From Hyphomicrobiales bacterium (lineage in GTDB: Bacteria; Pseudomonadota; Alphaproteobacteria; Rhizobiales; Methylopilaceae): 64,000 bases of DNA. The DNA lies in NCBI GenBank assembly GCA_022842205.1, contig JALHQA010000002.1, forward strand, positions 186,001 through 250,000, given 5' to 3'. The notes under the pieces are model-generated. The model was not told where the DNA came from, ran no database searches, and saw nothing but the letters and a program-made list of their open reading frames with translations. Made by a program: the position numbers and the translations under genes. Below, piece by piece: positions 42,095-50,391 of the stretch (the first letter of the stretch is position 1; each line of letters begins with the position of its first letter).

Positions 42095-42802
42095 TCAACG
42101 GGCAGTTTGGCCGAACAGGACGCTCTGTGCCGCCTTGTCCTGGGCGATATCGAGCGCCGGGCCGTCCGGCTTGACCGCAAGACCCCGCTGGACGCCCGGG
42201 CGGGACTCCATGCGATCGATCCAGGCCTTCAGCTGCGGGAAATCGTCAATGTTCTGGCCCTTGGCTTCCCAGTTCCGTACCCAGCCGATGATGGCGATGT
42301 CGGCGATCGAAAACTCGCCGGCCACATACTCCCGGTCGGCCAAGCGCTTGTTGAGAACGCCGTACAGACGGTTGGTCTCCTTGGTGTAGCGCTCGATGCC
42401 GTACGGCACCTTCTCAGGCGCATAGAGACGGAAGTGATGCGCCTGCCCGGCCATCGGGCCAAGGCCGCCCATCTGCCACATCAGCCATTCCTCGACCTCG
42501 ACGCGCTTGCGCTCGTCGGCGGGATAGAATTTGCCGGTCTTTCGACCGAGATATTGAAGGATGGCGCCGGACTCGAAAACCGAGATCGGTTTGCCGTCCG
42601 GGCCTTCCGGATCGACGATGGCCGGCATCCGGTTGTTCGGCGAGATCGCGAGAAACTCGGGCTTGAACTGATCGCCCTTACCAATGTTCACCGGGATGAT
42701 GCGGTAAGGAAGCCCTGCCTCCTCCAGAAACACCGTGACCTTGTACCCATTCGGGGTGGGCCAGAAATAAAGATCGATCGGTTCTTTCTGCAGCGCCGCC
42801 AT
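42095..42802 (-). CDS. Glutathione S-transferase (YghU/YfcG-type)
   Basis: 235 residues. Thioredoxin-fold N-terminal domain with FWPTPNGYKVTVFLEEAGLPY, PNNRMPAIVDPEG (the cis-Pro) and SVFESGAILQYLG (Glu-Ser binding the glutathione gamma-glutamyl). C-terminal helical domain has WLMWQMGGLGPMAGQAHHF, typical of Nu-class enzymes such as YghU and YfcG that act as disulphide-bond reductases. GGGGAA lies upstream of the ATG. A single transcription unit. Confidence 0.9.
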   Translation of the reverse strand: MAALQKEPIDLYFWPTPNGYKVTVFLEEAGLPYRIIPVNIGKGDQFKPEFLAISPNNRMPAIVDPEGPDGKPISVFESGAILQYLGRKTGKFYPADERKRVEVEEWLMWQMGGLGPMAGQAHHFRLYAPEKVPYGIERYTKETNRLYGVLNKRLADREYVAGEFSIADIAIIGWVRNWEAKGQNIDDFPQLKAWIDRMESRPGVQRGLAVKPDGPALDIAQDKAAQSVLFGQTAR

Positions 42803-42863
42803 GAACTTCCCCTTTTCATCAGGAGACGCTCAGGTAAGCGGCCATCTCCCGCCCGGCAAGGTA

Positions 42864-43574
42864 TCAGAGCGGCGAGGTCGCAAGACCTTTGTAGAGGATC
42901 GGTCCGGTCGGCCGCCCGGTGGGCGACCCACCCTTGGGCTCCAGCGTGATTTCATAGAGCTGCTGTTCCTGCGGCACCGGCTGACCGCCCTTCTCCAAGG
43001 TCGTCTTTCGCAAGCTGCCCAGGATGCCCAGCGGCACCGGCCCGACCGCCCGGTCCCACAGCGTCCAGACCTGCAGTGTCTTGTCGGCCGGAACATCAAG
43101 GGCCTTCAGCGGGCGCAGTACGACAGAGCCGTCCGCGAACGCTTCGACGATCGCACCGGGCGTCGAGTCATCCGCCTCGAGAACCGCGACGACGACAGGC
43201 TGGCGCGCCGGCTCCATCAGCATGGAGCCGAGGCCGGCCGCGAGCAGCAAGCAGGCAAACCCGGCGGCCAGCGTGGCGCTGCGCCAAAACGGCAGATTCT
43301 GCCATATCGGAATGCGCCGCTCCCTGACGGCGGACGTCCGCGGGATAGGCCGTGTCGTTACGCCCTCGCGGATACGCTCCCACAGGCGAGGCGACGGTTC
43401 GACGGGATCGGCGACACGGTCCAACGCGGACAGCTTGTCACGCCACACACCAACGGCCCTTGCGAATTCGGGGTCGCGTTGGAATTCCTCTTCCATGCGT
43501 GCCATCTCGGCCTCATCAGCAACCCCCAGCACAAATTCGCCCGCACGGGCGTCGCGTTCACGTTCCGCGCTCAT
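42864..43574 (-). CDS. Anti-sigma factor (RskA-like)
   Basis: 236 residues. The N-terminal cytoplasmic ASD-like part begins ERERDARAGEFVLGVADEAEMARMEEEFQRD, then a single membrane helix (about 104-124, ATLAAGFACLLLAAGL) and a periplasmic RskA domain (LQVWTLWDRAVGPVPLGILG, ITLEPKGGSPTGRPTGPILY). It holds the ECF sigma factor at the membrane until a periplasmic signal triggers release. The start overlaps the sigma gene stop by ATGA. Confidence 0.88.
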   Translation of the reverse strand: MSAERERDARAGEFVLGVADEAEMARMEEEFQRDPEFARAVGVWRDKLSALDRVADPVEPSPRLWERIREGVTTRPIPRTSAVRERRIPIWQNLPFWRSATLAAGFACLLLAAGLGSMLMEPARQPVVVAVLEADDSTPGAIVEAFADGSVVLRPLKALDVPADKTLQVWTLWDRAVGPVPLGILGSLRKTTLEKGGQPVPQEQQLYEITLEPKGGSPTGRPTGPILYKGLATSPL

Positions 43575-44116
43575 GCCATGCACTCCTTGAGCGCGAGCAG
43601 GCTGCGGCGAATCCACGCCTTCACCGTACCGAGCGGCACACCGAGCCGCCCCGCGATCTCGCCATGCGAAAACCCGCTCACATAGGCCAGCATCAGGCTT
43701 GCGCGCCGGGGCTTGTCGAGCTGCTCGAGGCAACGGCGCAACGCATCGCGCTCCGGCAGCCGCATCAGCGTCTCGTCATGGTCGGCCTGCAGCGTTTCAA
43801 AGGTTTCGTCGTCGACGAGGTCTTCGCGGCTGCGGTCGCGGACGATGTTGAGCGCCCGGTTCCTGACAATGGCGAACATCCAGGCGCGGCCCGAGCCGAG
43901 CGCGGGGTCATACTGATGGGCCTTGCGCCAGATCTGCAGGAAGGCATCGTGGACCGCCTCTTCCGCAAGATCGCGCCGCCGTACGATGCGCAGTGCCACC
44001 CCAAGCATCGCCGCCGCTTCCGCGTCGTAGAGCGCCTTGAGCGCGGCCTCGTCACCCGCCGCGCAGCCGCGCACGGCAGCACCATGATCGAACTCGTGTC
44101 CCGGACCAGCCAGCAC
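43571..44116 (-). CDS. ECF sigma factor
   Basis: 181 residues. Region 2 is visible as AHDAFLQIWRKAH (here VHDAFLQIWRKA) and GRAWMFAIVRNRALNIVRDRSR; region 4 as LPERDALRRCLEQLDKPRRASLMLAYVSGFSHGEIA and VPLGTVKAWIRRSLLALKECM. It directs RNA polymerase to its own and target promoters under control of the RskA-like anti-sigma factor. GTG start with GGAGG 8 nt upstream. Two similar promoters in the divergent intergenic region suggest autoregulation plus control of the DUF4394 gene. Confidence 0.9.
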   Translation of the reverse strand: MLAGPGHEFDHGAAVRGCAAGDEAALKALYDAEAAAMLGVALRIVRRRDLAEEAVHDAFLQIWRKAHQYDPALGSGRAWMFAIVRNRALNIVRDRSREDLVDDETFETLQADHDETLMRLPERDALRRCLEQLDKPRRASLMLAYVSGFSHGEIAGRLGVPLGTVKAWIRRSLLALKECMA

Positions 44117-44144
44117 CCGGCCACCCTCCCTGTTTCGTCGAGAT

Positions 44145-44171
44145 TACACGCCGGAGCGCCGGTTGGATGCA
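44145..44171 (-). promoter_or_regulatory. Candidate ECF promoter of sigma/anti-sigma operon
   Basis: On the minus strand TGCATCC (44171-44165) is followed after 14 nt by CGTGTA (44150-44145), 29 nt before the sigma start. The same pair with a 15-nt spacer faces the other way (44196-44223). The first box is part of the palindrome GGATGCATCC. Confidence 0.5.
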
Positions 44172-44195
44172 TCCCGCGATTTTTTTGCAGGGCGG

Positions 44196-44223
44196 TGCAT
44201 CCGGTCAGGGGACCTGCCGTGTA
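44196..44223 (+). promoter_or_regulatory. Candidate ECF promoter of DUF4394 gene
   Basis: TGCATCC (44196-44202) and CGTGTA (44218-44223) separated by 15 nt, 50 nt before the start of the secreted DUF4394 protein. The -35-like box resembles the CATCC core known for SigK-type ECF promoters. Confidence 0.5.
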
Positions 44224-44273
44224 GCCCCTGTGTGTCCGAGAGGCCCCCGCCTCTTAAAACAGGGAGACTGAAT

Positions 44274-45050
44274 ATGACGAAACGCCTGACCATCCTCGCG
44301 GCCTCGCTGGCCACCGCCACCGCTCTTTCCGCCGGCGCCGCCTCCGCCGATACGCTGCTCGGCCTCGCCGGAAACGACAGTCTGGTGCTGATCGACCCGT
44401 CCTCGGGCAAGGCGACCAAGACCGTGAAGCTCGACAAGGCCGTATGGGGCATCGATGTGCGCCCGGCCGATGGCATGCTCTACGGCGTTACCGCGGACGG
44501 CGCGATCGTCACGATCGATCCGGAAAGCGGCAAGACGACCGAAAAATCCAAGCTAAGCTCCACGCTCAAGGACGGCGTGACGGCGACGATCGATTTCAAT
44601 CCGGCCGCCGACCGCCTGCGCATCATGGGCGATGACGGCACCAGCCTCCGCGTCAATGTCGATGACGGCAAGGCGACCGTAGACGGCTCGCACAAGTTCA
44701 AGGACGGCGACTCGATGGCGGGCAAAACGCCGAAGGTGATCGCCGGTGCGTACACCAACTCCAAGAACGGCGCGAAGGCCGAGAAGACTCAGCTCTTCAA
44801 CATCGACGCGTCAGGATCGCTCCTTCTTCAGGATCCGCCGAATGACGGCGTTCTGAACACCGTCGGCTCCATCGGCATGACACCGTCAGGTCCGGTTGCC
44901 TTCAACATCGTCGCGACCGAAGCCGGCAACGAGGCCTGGCTTGCGCACGGCGGAACGCTCTATTCGGTCGATCTGAAGACCGGCGCGGCGAAGGAAGCGG
45001 TGAAGCTCGATGTCTCGGGCGAACTGACCGACATCGCCTGGTGGGAATAA
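44274..45050 (+). CDS. Secreted DUF4394 beta-propeller-like protein
   Basis: 258 residues. Signal peptide MTKRLTILAASLATATALSA with cleavage after ASA. The rest has repeated strand units of the type LLGLAGNDSLVLIDPSSGKATKTVKL, GMLYGVTADGAIVTIDPESGK and ATIDFNPAADRLRIMGDDGTSLRVN, typical of DUF4394, a Gly/Asp-rich propeller-like family often controlled by RskA-type ECF systems. Function unknown. GGGAG lies upstream of the ATG. Followed by a strong bidirectional terminator. Confidence 0.85.
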   Translation: MTKRLTILAASLATATALSAGAASADTLLGLAGNDSLVLIDPSSGKATKTVKLDKAVWGIDVRPADGMLYGVTADGAIVTIDPESGKTTEKSKLSSTLKDGVTATIDFNPAADRLRIMGDDGTSLRVNVDDGKATVDGSHKFKDGDSMAGKTPKVIAGAYTNSKNGAKAEKTQLFNIDASGSLLLQDPPNDGVLNTVGSIGMTPSGPVAFNIVATEAGNEAWLAHGGTLYSVDLKTGAAKEAVKLDVSGELTDIAWWE

Positions 45051-45062
45051 CCGCCATGACGC

Positions 45063-45089
45063 AAAAACGGCGGCTTAGGCCGCCGTTTT
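45063..45089. terminator. Bidirectional rho-independent terminator
   Basis: AAAAACGGCGGC, TTAG loop region, then GCCGCCGTTTT: an 8-bp GC stem with A-run and T-run on either side, between the convergent DUF4394 and DUF3750 genes. Confidence 0.85.
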
Positions 45090-45093
45090 CATG

Positions 45094-45831
45094 TCAGCCC
45101 GGCGCCATGCCGATGCGACCCCAGCCGGGCAGCTTGATGGCCGGGCGGCGAAAGTCGATGCCCATCACGGCGCCGAGGACATTGACCTCTATGCCTTCGA
45201 CCCAGCCGATCGTTATACCGGCCACGCCGTTCCACGAGACCTGCCATCCCTGCCCGCTCGGCGCATCGCCCGCAAAAAAGCCCGCGGCCCGGTAGTCCTT
45301 GCCGAGCGCCGTCGGCAGCAGCCCTCCGGCGAGTTCCGGCACATTGCTGACGACATGGGCGACGAAAGTGTTGGAGTTCGGACCGGGCCAGGCTCTGTAC
45401 GTACCTGAGTTCGAATACGGATAACCGGCGATGGCCGCCTTTATCTTCGGAATGGTGGCTTCCGCCTCCGCGCCGCGCAGCGTCGCCAGAACCACGGGCG
45501 TGTTGCCGTACCAGCGGCCGTCGACATCGCGGACATTTTCGCGGACCGGACGGCCCCAGCCAACGACATCGTAGCGCGAATAGCGCGAGCCGTTCGGTTC
45601 CTTGAACACGATCCAGGAATGATGGGCGAAGATTCCGCGCCAGTTGCCCACCCGTGCACCAAGCACATGAACGACCGCATCCGGCTCGTCCTCGGCGGCC
45701 GGCAGGAGCTCGGCCGACGACCAGTCGGCGTCGGACCACGAATCCGGCCAGCCCTGGTTCCACCACCAGACGGCGTGGGTTCCGAGCGAGACGAAAAACA
45801 CGATGAGGAAGGCGGCGATCAGACGTTTCAT
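45094..45831 (-). CDS. DUF3750 protein
   Basis: 245 residues. One N-terminal signal-anchor (RLIAAFLIVFFVSLGTHAVWW), then a periplasmic DUF3750 domain with VHVLGARVGNWRGIFAHHSWIVFKE, YDVVGWGRPVREN, YPYSNSGTYRAWPGPNSNTFVAHV, which carries the conserved Asn/Thr/His of the family and a possible amidase-like NlpC/P60 resemblance. Function unknown. The start at 45831 directly precedes the anchor; the frame is open to 46086 into the RNA locus, which I do not count. Confidence 0.8.
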   Translation of the reverse strand: MKRLIAAFLIVFFVSLGTHAVWWWNQGWPDSWSDADWSSAELLPAAEDEPDAVVHVLGARVGNWRGIFAHHSWIVFKEPNGSRYSRYDVVGWGRPVRENVRDVDGRWYGNTPVVLATLRGAEAEATIPKIKAAIAGYPYSNSGTYRAWPGPNSNTFVAHVVSNVPELAGGLLPTALGKDYRAAGFFAGDAPSGQGWQVSWNGVAGITIGWVEGIEVNVLGAVMGIDFRRPAIKLPGWGRIGMAPG

Positions 45832-45954
45832 TCCAGGCGAGGGTTCGAGGCTGAGGATGAAATGTGGACGGGGGGCAAAGGGTTCAATCCAACCTTCGTC
45901 TTTGCGGACGATTTCCGGATGGAAGCATTTCAGCGCCTCCACGGACACATACTC

Positions 45955-45986
45955 GTGGATGCTTGGACCAAGCCCGAGCATGACGG
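45955..45986. repeat. Fragment of rhizobial CCCGGGC-type palindromic repeat
   Basis: GTGGATGCTTGGACCAAGC followed by CCGAGCATGACGG: degenerate form of the palindromic sequence (GGATGCCCGGG-acaa-CCCGGGCATGACG) common between rhizobial genes. Arms GCTTGG/CCAAGC and GATGCT/AGCATG pair imperfectly. Confidence 0.4.
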
Positions 45987-46017
45987 AATATACGGCGGCG
46001 CCGTGACGCGCGACCGC

Positions 46018-46518
46018 GTTCTCCGGTTTGGGAGGGATACGATGCGCGGGGCTCTGCGCCCCGGCGGGTCCTCGTCCTCTCGTCACCCTCCGAGACGGAG
46101 GGGCGCGCGGGACGCCGGGAGATTGGCCGCTCCCGCGGCGGCGCTGGCAGTGTTTGAGAACACCAGCACCAGTTTGTCATTCACCTCGGGGAAGCCGTTC
46201 TCTCAAGTTTCGCAATCCGCGAACACTTGATTGCGCCGACGTCCCGCGCGCGGTGCTTTTCGGCTTGCTGCGTGCTCGCCCCTGGAGGCTTAGCTTGGTA
46301 GCCTCCACTGAACGGGACCCCGTGCCGGCCTCTGGCCTCCCGGTTTGGAGGTTAACGGACCGGCCGACCGCAGGGGTCTCCTGTGGCGGGTGTACTGAGC
46401 CCGCCGGGACCGCACGCCTTGGGCCGTTCGGTTCAGGGAGCGACCCCCTCGCCGAACACCGCACTTCCGATCCGCAACCAGAACGCCTCATGACCGCGCC
46501 CTCCGTGACCGAAAGCAC
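46018..46518 (-). ncRNA. Structured non-coding RNA locus, copy B
   Basis: Inverted copy of the RNA at 598-1063. Most hairpins are base-for-base identical. The 14-bp long-range stem pairs 46249-46236 with 46118-46105, with one G-U replacing G-C. The hairpin enclosed by it differs wholly in sequence from that of copy A (arms near 46170-46159 and 46154-46140, 12 bp with a 3-nt bulge), yet still folds. An extra 11-bp hairpin with one bulge (46230-46219 with 46213-46203) is inserted here only, accounting for the 35-bp size difference. This is the strongest sign that the RNA structure, not a protein, is conserved. Confidence 0.6.
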
Positions 46519-46523
46519 GCCCT

Positions 46524-46552
46524 GTGTAGCAGATCATAGGAATAAAGTCAAG
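46524..46552 (-). promoter_or_regulatory. Sigma-70 promoter of structured RNA copy B
   Basis: CTTGAC (46552-46547) and CTACAC (46529-46524) with a 17-nt spacer, identical boxes and spacing to copy A. Bases upstream of the -35 box differ between the copies, so the promoter belongs to the duplicated unit. Confidence 0.65.
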
Positions 46553-46608
46553 ACAGCAAAGTCATTGGACGTTCATTCCGCCACTCCATATTTCCGAAGA
46601 CGGAGAAG

Positions 46609-47229
46609 ATGATGACGGACGCACGTTCAGCCCACTGGGAAAAGGTCTACACCGACAAAGCGGAATCGGAAGTGAGCTGGTTCGAACGACAGCCGTCGCT
46701 CTCGCTCGAACTCATCGCGGCCGCGTCCGCCGGCACCGCCGCGTCCGTCATCGATATCGGAGGCGGCGCGTCGCGACTTGCCGGGCAGCTGCTCGCCTCG
46801 GGCTACCGCGATATCAGCGTACTGGATATCTCCGAAGCGGCGCTAAAGGCCGCGGCGAACGCGCTGGGCGCGCGCGCGGGAGAGATCGACTGGATCGTCT
46901 CGGACATCACGAGATGGGAGCCTACCCGTGCCTACGACGTATGGCACGATCGCGCGGCATTCCACTTCCTCACCGACGCGGTCGACAGGACCGCGTATGT
47001 TGATCGTCTGCGGCAAGCTCTGAAACCGGGCGGAAGCGCAATCTTCGCAACGTTCGCGCCAGACGGCCCTGAAAAATGCAGCGGATTGCAGGTCGTCCGG
47101 CACGATGCCGAAAGCATTGGACGGGAACTGGGACCGGATTTTCGCCTGCTTCGAACAGAACGACGCGACCATGAGACCCCTTGGGGGGCGCTGCAAAGCT
47201 TCCAGATTTCGGTTTTCCGATACTCATAA
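46609..47229 (+). CDS. Class I SAM-dependent methyltransferase
   Basis: 206 residues. HWEKVYTDKAESEVSWFERQP at the start, SAM-binding motif I VIDIGGGASRLAGQLL, motif II VLDISEAALKAA, WIVSDITRWEP and DVWHDRAAFHFLTD follow; close to the small methyltransferases of the trans-aconitate/ubiquinone type whose substrate is usually not known. GGAGAAG lies just before; ATG 46612 has better spacing than ATG 46609. It is divergent from the RNA copy B promoter. Confidence 0.85.
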   Translation: MMTDARSAHWEKVYTDKAESEVSWFERQPSLSLELIAAASAGTAASVIDIGGGASRLAGQLLASGYRDISVLDISEAALKAAANALGARAGEIDWIVSDITRWEPTRAYDVWHDRAAFHFLTDAVDRTAYVDRLRQALKPGGSAIFATFAPDGPEKCSGLQVVRHDAESIGRELGPDFRLLRTERRDHETPWGALQSFQISVFRYS

Positions 47230-47280
47230 CGGTACGCCGCAAAGCTTTGCGGACGCGTCACGAACCGCGATCCGTCAGGC

Positions 47281-47517
47281 CTACCTGTCCTTCGCCACGG
47301 CGCGCGCCAGATCGTCGGGCCGCAGATCGAGCACTTCGGTGAAGCCGGGGCGCGCGATGCGGACCGACATCCGGACACTGCGATAGGCCGTAAAGGTCAA
47401 GCCTTCGACGAGTTCCTCCTCGGTCTCGAAATCATAGGTTCCCGGAGGACAGAGCTCGCCACACAGGACGAACGGCTTGCGGAATGTCACGCTTTGGCTG
47501 GTGTAACGCTGGTGCAT
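47281..47517 (-). CDS. Small conserved protein, unknown
   Basis: 78 residues: MHQRYTSQSVTFRKPFVLCGELCPPGTYDFETEEELVEG starts it (shown in part), with two Cys and a beta-rich pattern; IARPGFTEVLDLRPDDLARAVAKD closes it. Looks like the small cytoplasmic proteins of this shape in Hyphomicrobiales, no named family. GGAGG lies 5 nt before ATG 47517, preferred over the frame start at 47544. Confidence 0.6.
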   Translation of the reverse strand: MHQRYTSQSVTFRKPFVLCGELCPPGTYDFETEEELVEGLTFTAYRSVRMSVRIARPGFTEVLDLRPDDLARAVAKDR

Positions 47518-47699
47518 CGACGCCTCCAACCCGGAAGGGCACACCCGATCATGGCACCGCCCGCATGAAGCGACAGGGGGTAAGGATCACGACTTCGTGG
47601 GCGCCCATACGCGCGGCCTTGCCGATGATCCGCGCATTGGGCGCCAAAAACTTCCTGTTTTCGGGACAGTTTGGTCGCAATTGGCTGCGATCGTGCGGA

Positions 47700-47825
47700 A
47701 TGTCGGATGAAATGATAAACAGAATTCTGGCCGGAGCGCTCCTTCTCGTGGGCGCCTATTTCTTCTTCACATCCGGGCCCGAACCGGTGACGGCGGCCAG
47801 CGCCGCGCATCTGCTGGGTTTCTAG
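47700..47825 (+). CDS. Possible 41-residue membrane protein
   Basis: MSDEMINRILAGALLLVGAYFF then a short Ser/Glu/Pro-rich tail ending AAHLLGF: one membrane helix. The Shine-Dalgarno is poor (GGA directly before ATG). The upstream part of the open frame (47484-47699) shows no protein character. Confidence 0.4.
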   Translation: MSDEMINRILAGALLLVGAYFFFTSGPEPVTAASAAHLLGF

Positions 47826-47864
47826 AACCATCTCCCCCTAAGGAGCGGCGAAAACGCCACCTGA

Positions 47865-49343
47865 CTACTCAATGCCGAGTTTCGCCTTCAGCATGTCGCT
47901 GACGGCCTGCGGATTGGCCTTGCCGCCGGTCGATTTCATGACCTGACCGACGAACCAGCCGAGCATTCCGGGCTTGGCCTTCGCCTGCTCCGCCTTGTCG
48001 GCGTTGGCGGCGATGATCTCGTCCACGGCCTTCTCGATGGCACCGGTGTCGGTGACCTGCTTGAGGCCGCGCTTTTCGACGATGTCCTTCGGATCACCGC
48101 CTTCCGTCCATACGATCTCGAACACATCCTTGGCGATCTTGCCGGAGATGGTGTTGTCCTTGATGAGATCGACGAGGCTGCCGAGCTGGGCCGCGGACAC
48201 CGGGCTGTCCTCGACGCCGTGACCGTCCTTGTTGAGACGGCCGAACAGTTCGTTGATGACCCAGTTGGCGGCGAGCTTGCCGTCGCGGCCCTTCGCCACC
48301 GTCTCGAAGAAATCGGCCGAGGCCTTCTCGGCGACGAGCACGTCGGCGTCATAGGCCGAGAGCCCGTACTCCTTCTGGAACCGCGCCTTCTTCTCGTCGG
48401 GCAGTTCCGGGAGATCCTTCTTCAGTTCATCGACAAGGCCTTCCGGCAAGTCGAGCGGCAGAAGATCGGGATCCGGGAAATAGCGATAGTCGTGGGCTTC
48501 TTCCTTCGAGCGCATGGAGCGCGTCTCGCCGCGGCCGGGATCGAACAGGCGCGTTTCCTGGTCGATCGTGCCGCCGTCTTCGAGAATACCAATCTGGCGG
48601 CGGGCTTCGTATTCGATGGCCTGACCGATGAAGCGGATCGAATTGACGTTCTTGATCTCGCAGCGCGTGCCGAACGGCTCGCCCGGCTTCCTCACCGAGA
48701 CGTTGACGTCGGCGCGGAGATTTCCCTTCTCCATGTCGCCGTCGCAGGTGCCGAGATAGCGCAGGATGGTGCGGAGCTTGGTGACGTAGGCGCGCGCCTC
48801 TTCCGACGAGCGGATGTCGGGCTTGGAGACGATCTCCATCAGCGCGACCCCGGACCGGTTGAGATCGACGAAGGAGTTGTTCGGATCCTGATCGTGTATG
48901 GACTTTCCGGCGTCCTGCTCCAGATGCAGGCGCTCGATGCCGACCTTGACCTGCCCTTCCGGCATGTCCAGCACGACCTCGCCCTCGCCGACGATGGGGC
49001 TCTTGTACTGCGAGATCTGATAGCCCTGCGGCAGGTCCGGATAGAAATAGTTCTTCCGGTCGAACACCGAATGATCGTGGATCTCGGCCTTGAGGCCGAT
49101 GCCCGTACGCACGGCCTGGCGCACGCATTCGCCATTGATGACCGGCAGCATGCCCGGCATGGCGGCATCGACCAGCGAGACGTTGGAGTTCGGCGGACGG
49201 CCGAACTCGGTCGAGGCGCCCGAGAACAGCTTCGCTTCCGACGTCACCTGGGCGTGGATTTCCATGCCGATGATGACTTCCCAATCTGCGATGGCGCCCT
49301 TGATGAGCTTTTTCGGATCGGCGGGACGGGTTTCAGCGAGCAT
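47865..49343 (-). CDS. gatB: Asp-tRNA(Asn)/Glu-tRNA(Gln) amidotransferase subunit B
   Basis: 492 residues. GatB phosphorylates the mischarged aminoacyl end and receives ammonia from GatA. N-terminal cradle domain with [32 protein letters not shown] and [17 protein letters not shown] (metal and ATP region), [17 protein letters not shown], and the C-terminal YqeY-like tail ([21 protein letters not shown]). It is separated from gatA by three small genes but is in the same direction. Confidence 0.96.
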   Translation of the reverse strand: MLAETRPADPKKLIKGAIADWEVIIGMEIHAQVTSEAKLFSGASTEFGRPPNSNVSLVDAAMPGMLPVINGECVRQAVRTGIGLKAEIHDHSVFDRKNYFYPDLPQGYQISQYKSPIVGEGEVVLDMPEGQVKVGIERLHLEQDAGKSIHDQDPNNSFVDLNRSGVALMEIVSKPDIRSSEEARAYVTKLRTILRYLGTCDGDMEKGNLRADVNVSVRKPGEPFGTRCEIKNVNSIRFIGQAIEYEARRQIGILEDGGTIDQETRLFDPGRGETRSMRSKEEAHDYRYFPDPDLLPLDLPEGLVDELKKDLPELPDEKKARFQKEYGLSAYDADVLVAEKASADFFETVAKGRDGKLAANWVINELFGRLNKDGHGVEDSPVSAAQLGSLVDLIKDNTISGKIAKDVFEIVWTEGGDPKDIVEKRGLKQVTDTGAIEKAVDEIIAANADKAEQAKAKPGMLGWFVGQVMKSTGGKANPQAVSDMLKAKLGIE

Positions 49344-49347
49344 CAGA

Positions 49348-49797
49348 TTATCTTTCGAACTTTCCGTGGAGCGCCCATTTCTGGTCGGTCGAATCTTCGG
49401 GCGGCTTGCAGGGATTCATCAGGAGCTGCGATTCCGCTCCTTTGCCCGACACCGTGAGGCAGAGCCTGTCGCCGGACGTCAGACGTCCGTCGCGCGTCAG
49501 CGCCCAACGCTGGCCGTCGCGGCCGTGGCACGGCATGGCCGCGACCTCGATCTTGTCGGAGCCGGTGACGGTGATGGCCTGCAGGCAGAGCTTGCCGACG
49601 AAGATCGTGTTCTGCTTGCCGCGCAGGAATTCCTGGCCGTCGCCGTCATCGCATTCCGCGAGCTTGATGCGATTGATGCCGGGACGCACTTCCTCGCCGC
49701 CGTCGAGACACATGCTCGACTGGTCGAGCGGACGCAGCTCCGCCGCCATCGCCGGAGCGGACAGCAGCAGAAGGAACGCGGCGAGGCGAAGCATCAT
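49348..49797 (-). CDS. Secreted ricin-B-lectin-like protein
   Basis: About 149 residues. Signal peptide ([18 protein letters not shown]) then three repeat-like stretches with [43 protein letters not shown] and [27 protein letters not shown]: the Cys pairs and QxW-like motif of ricin-type beta-trefoil domains. Probably a periplasmic or secreted carbohydrate-binding protein. Its start overlaps the stop of the next gene upstream; it ends 5 nt before gatB. Confidence 0.75.
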   Translation of the reverse strand: MMLRLAAFLLLLSAPAMAAELRPLDQSSMCLDGGEEVRPGINRIKLAECDDGDGQEFLRGKQNTIFVGKLCLQAITVTGSDKIEVAAMPCHGRDGQRWALTRDGRLTSGDRLCLTVSGKGAESQLLMNPCKPPEDSTDQKWALHGKFER

Positions 49798-50096
49798 GCC
49801 GCCGGCACCGCGGCGAGAAGCGTGGACGCGATCTTTTCCCACTCCTCTTCAAGCGGATTGTCGGTGCGCTTGCGGCCCGACTGCCCGTACCAGTAGGAGG
49901 CGTTGTCGAGATCGCCCTCGACGCGATGGAGATAGCCATGCACCCAGGAGCCGTCCTTCGACTTGTCGGACTGCGCGGTTTCGTGGGCCATTTCCCAGTT
50001 GCCCTTGCGGTCAAACCACAGGGCGCGGAGCGCCATCGGCAGGTTCGCGGGCGGCTCGCTGGCTTCGGTCGAGGCTTTGAAGGCATCGAGATTCAT
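49794..50096 (-). CDS. Conserved small protein, unknown
   Basis: 100 residues: MNLDAFKASTEASEPPANLPMALRALWFDRKGNWEMAHETAQS (in part) then GSWVHGYLHRVEGDLDNASYWYGQSGRKRTDNPLEEEWE. The pattern of paired Trp/Tyr and W.HA.LHR.EGD..NA.YWY is seen in a family of uncharacterised proteins found in many alphaproteobacteria. No signal or membrane segment. It lies between chorismate mutase and the lectin-like protein as part of the gat cluster. Confidence 0.7.
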   Translation of the reverse strand: MNLDAFKASTEASEPPANLPMALRALWFDRKGNWEMAHETAQSDKSKDGSWVHGYLHRVEGDLDNASYWYGQSGRKRTDNPLEEEWEKIASTLLAAVPAA

Positions 50097-50100
50097 GGCG

Positions 50101-50391
50101 TCACTTCCCCAATTTGTTCTCTTCGTATTCCACGGTCCAGGCGATCAGGCTGCGATACAGCCGCTCCGCGAGATCGGGCGGCGCGCCGCTGACCTCGGCC
50201 TCCTCACGGACATGGGCGACCACTTCCTCCACCCGTTCCGGCAGGAGCGCAGCGATACCGTGCTCCTTCTTGATGGCAACAACGCGATTGACGACCTCGA
50301 TGCGCCGGCCAAGGAGACGGACGAGCTCGGCATCGAGCGCGTCGATCTCGGCACGGCACGCCGCGAGGTGCGCGTTCTCTGTCACCACCAC
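50101..50391 (-). CDS. AroQ-class chorismate mutase
   Basis: 96 residues with three helices in the AroQ pattern: [33 protein letters not shown] carries the first Arg and Lys ligands (in part), then the [16 protein letters not shown] helix and [21 protein letters not shown] with the Gln/Glu position. Converts chorismate to prephenate for Phe and Tyr. GTG start; three GTG codons in a row leave the exact start open. It overlaps the end of gatA by 10 nt. Confidence 0.9.
   Translation of the reverse strand: MVVTENAHLAACRAEIDALDAELVRLLGRRIEVVNRVVAIKKEHGIAALLPERVEEVVAHVREEAEVSGAPPDLAERLYRSLIAWTVEYEENKLGK

Noticed and set aside
45619-46612. Long plus-strand ORFs across DUF3750 and RNA copy B
   Set aside because: Antisense to a real gene and to the RNA; composition is typical of high-GC shadow frames.
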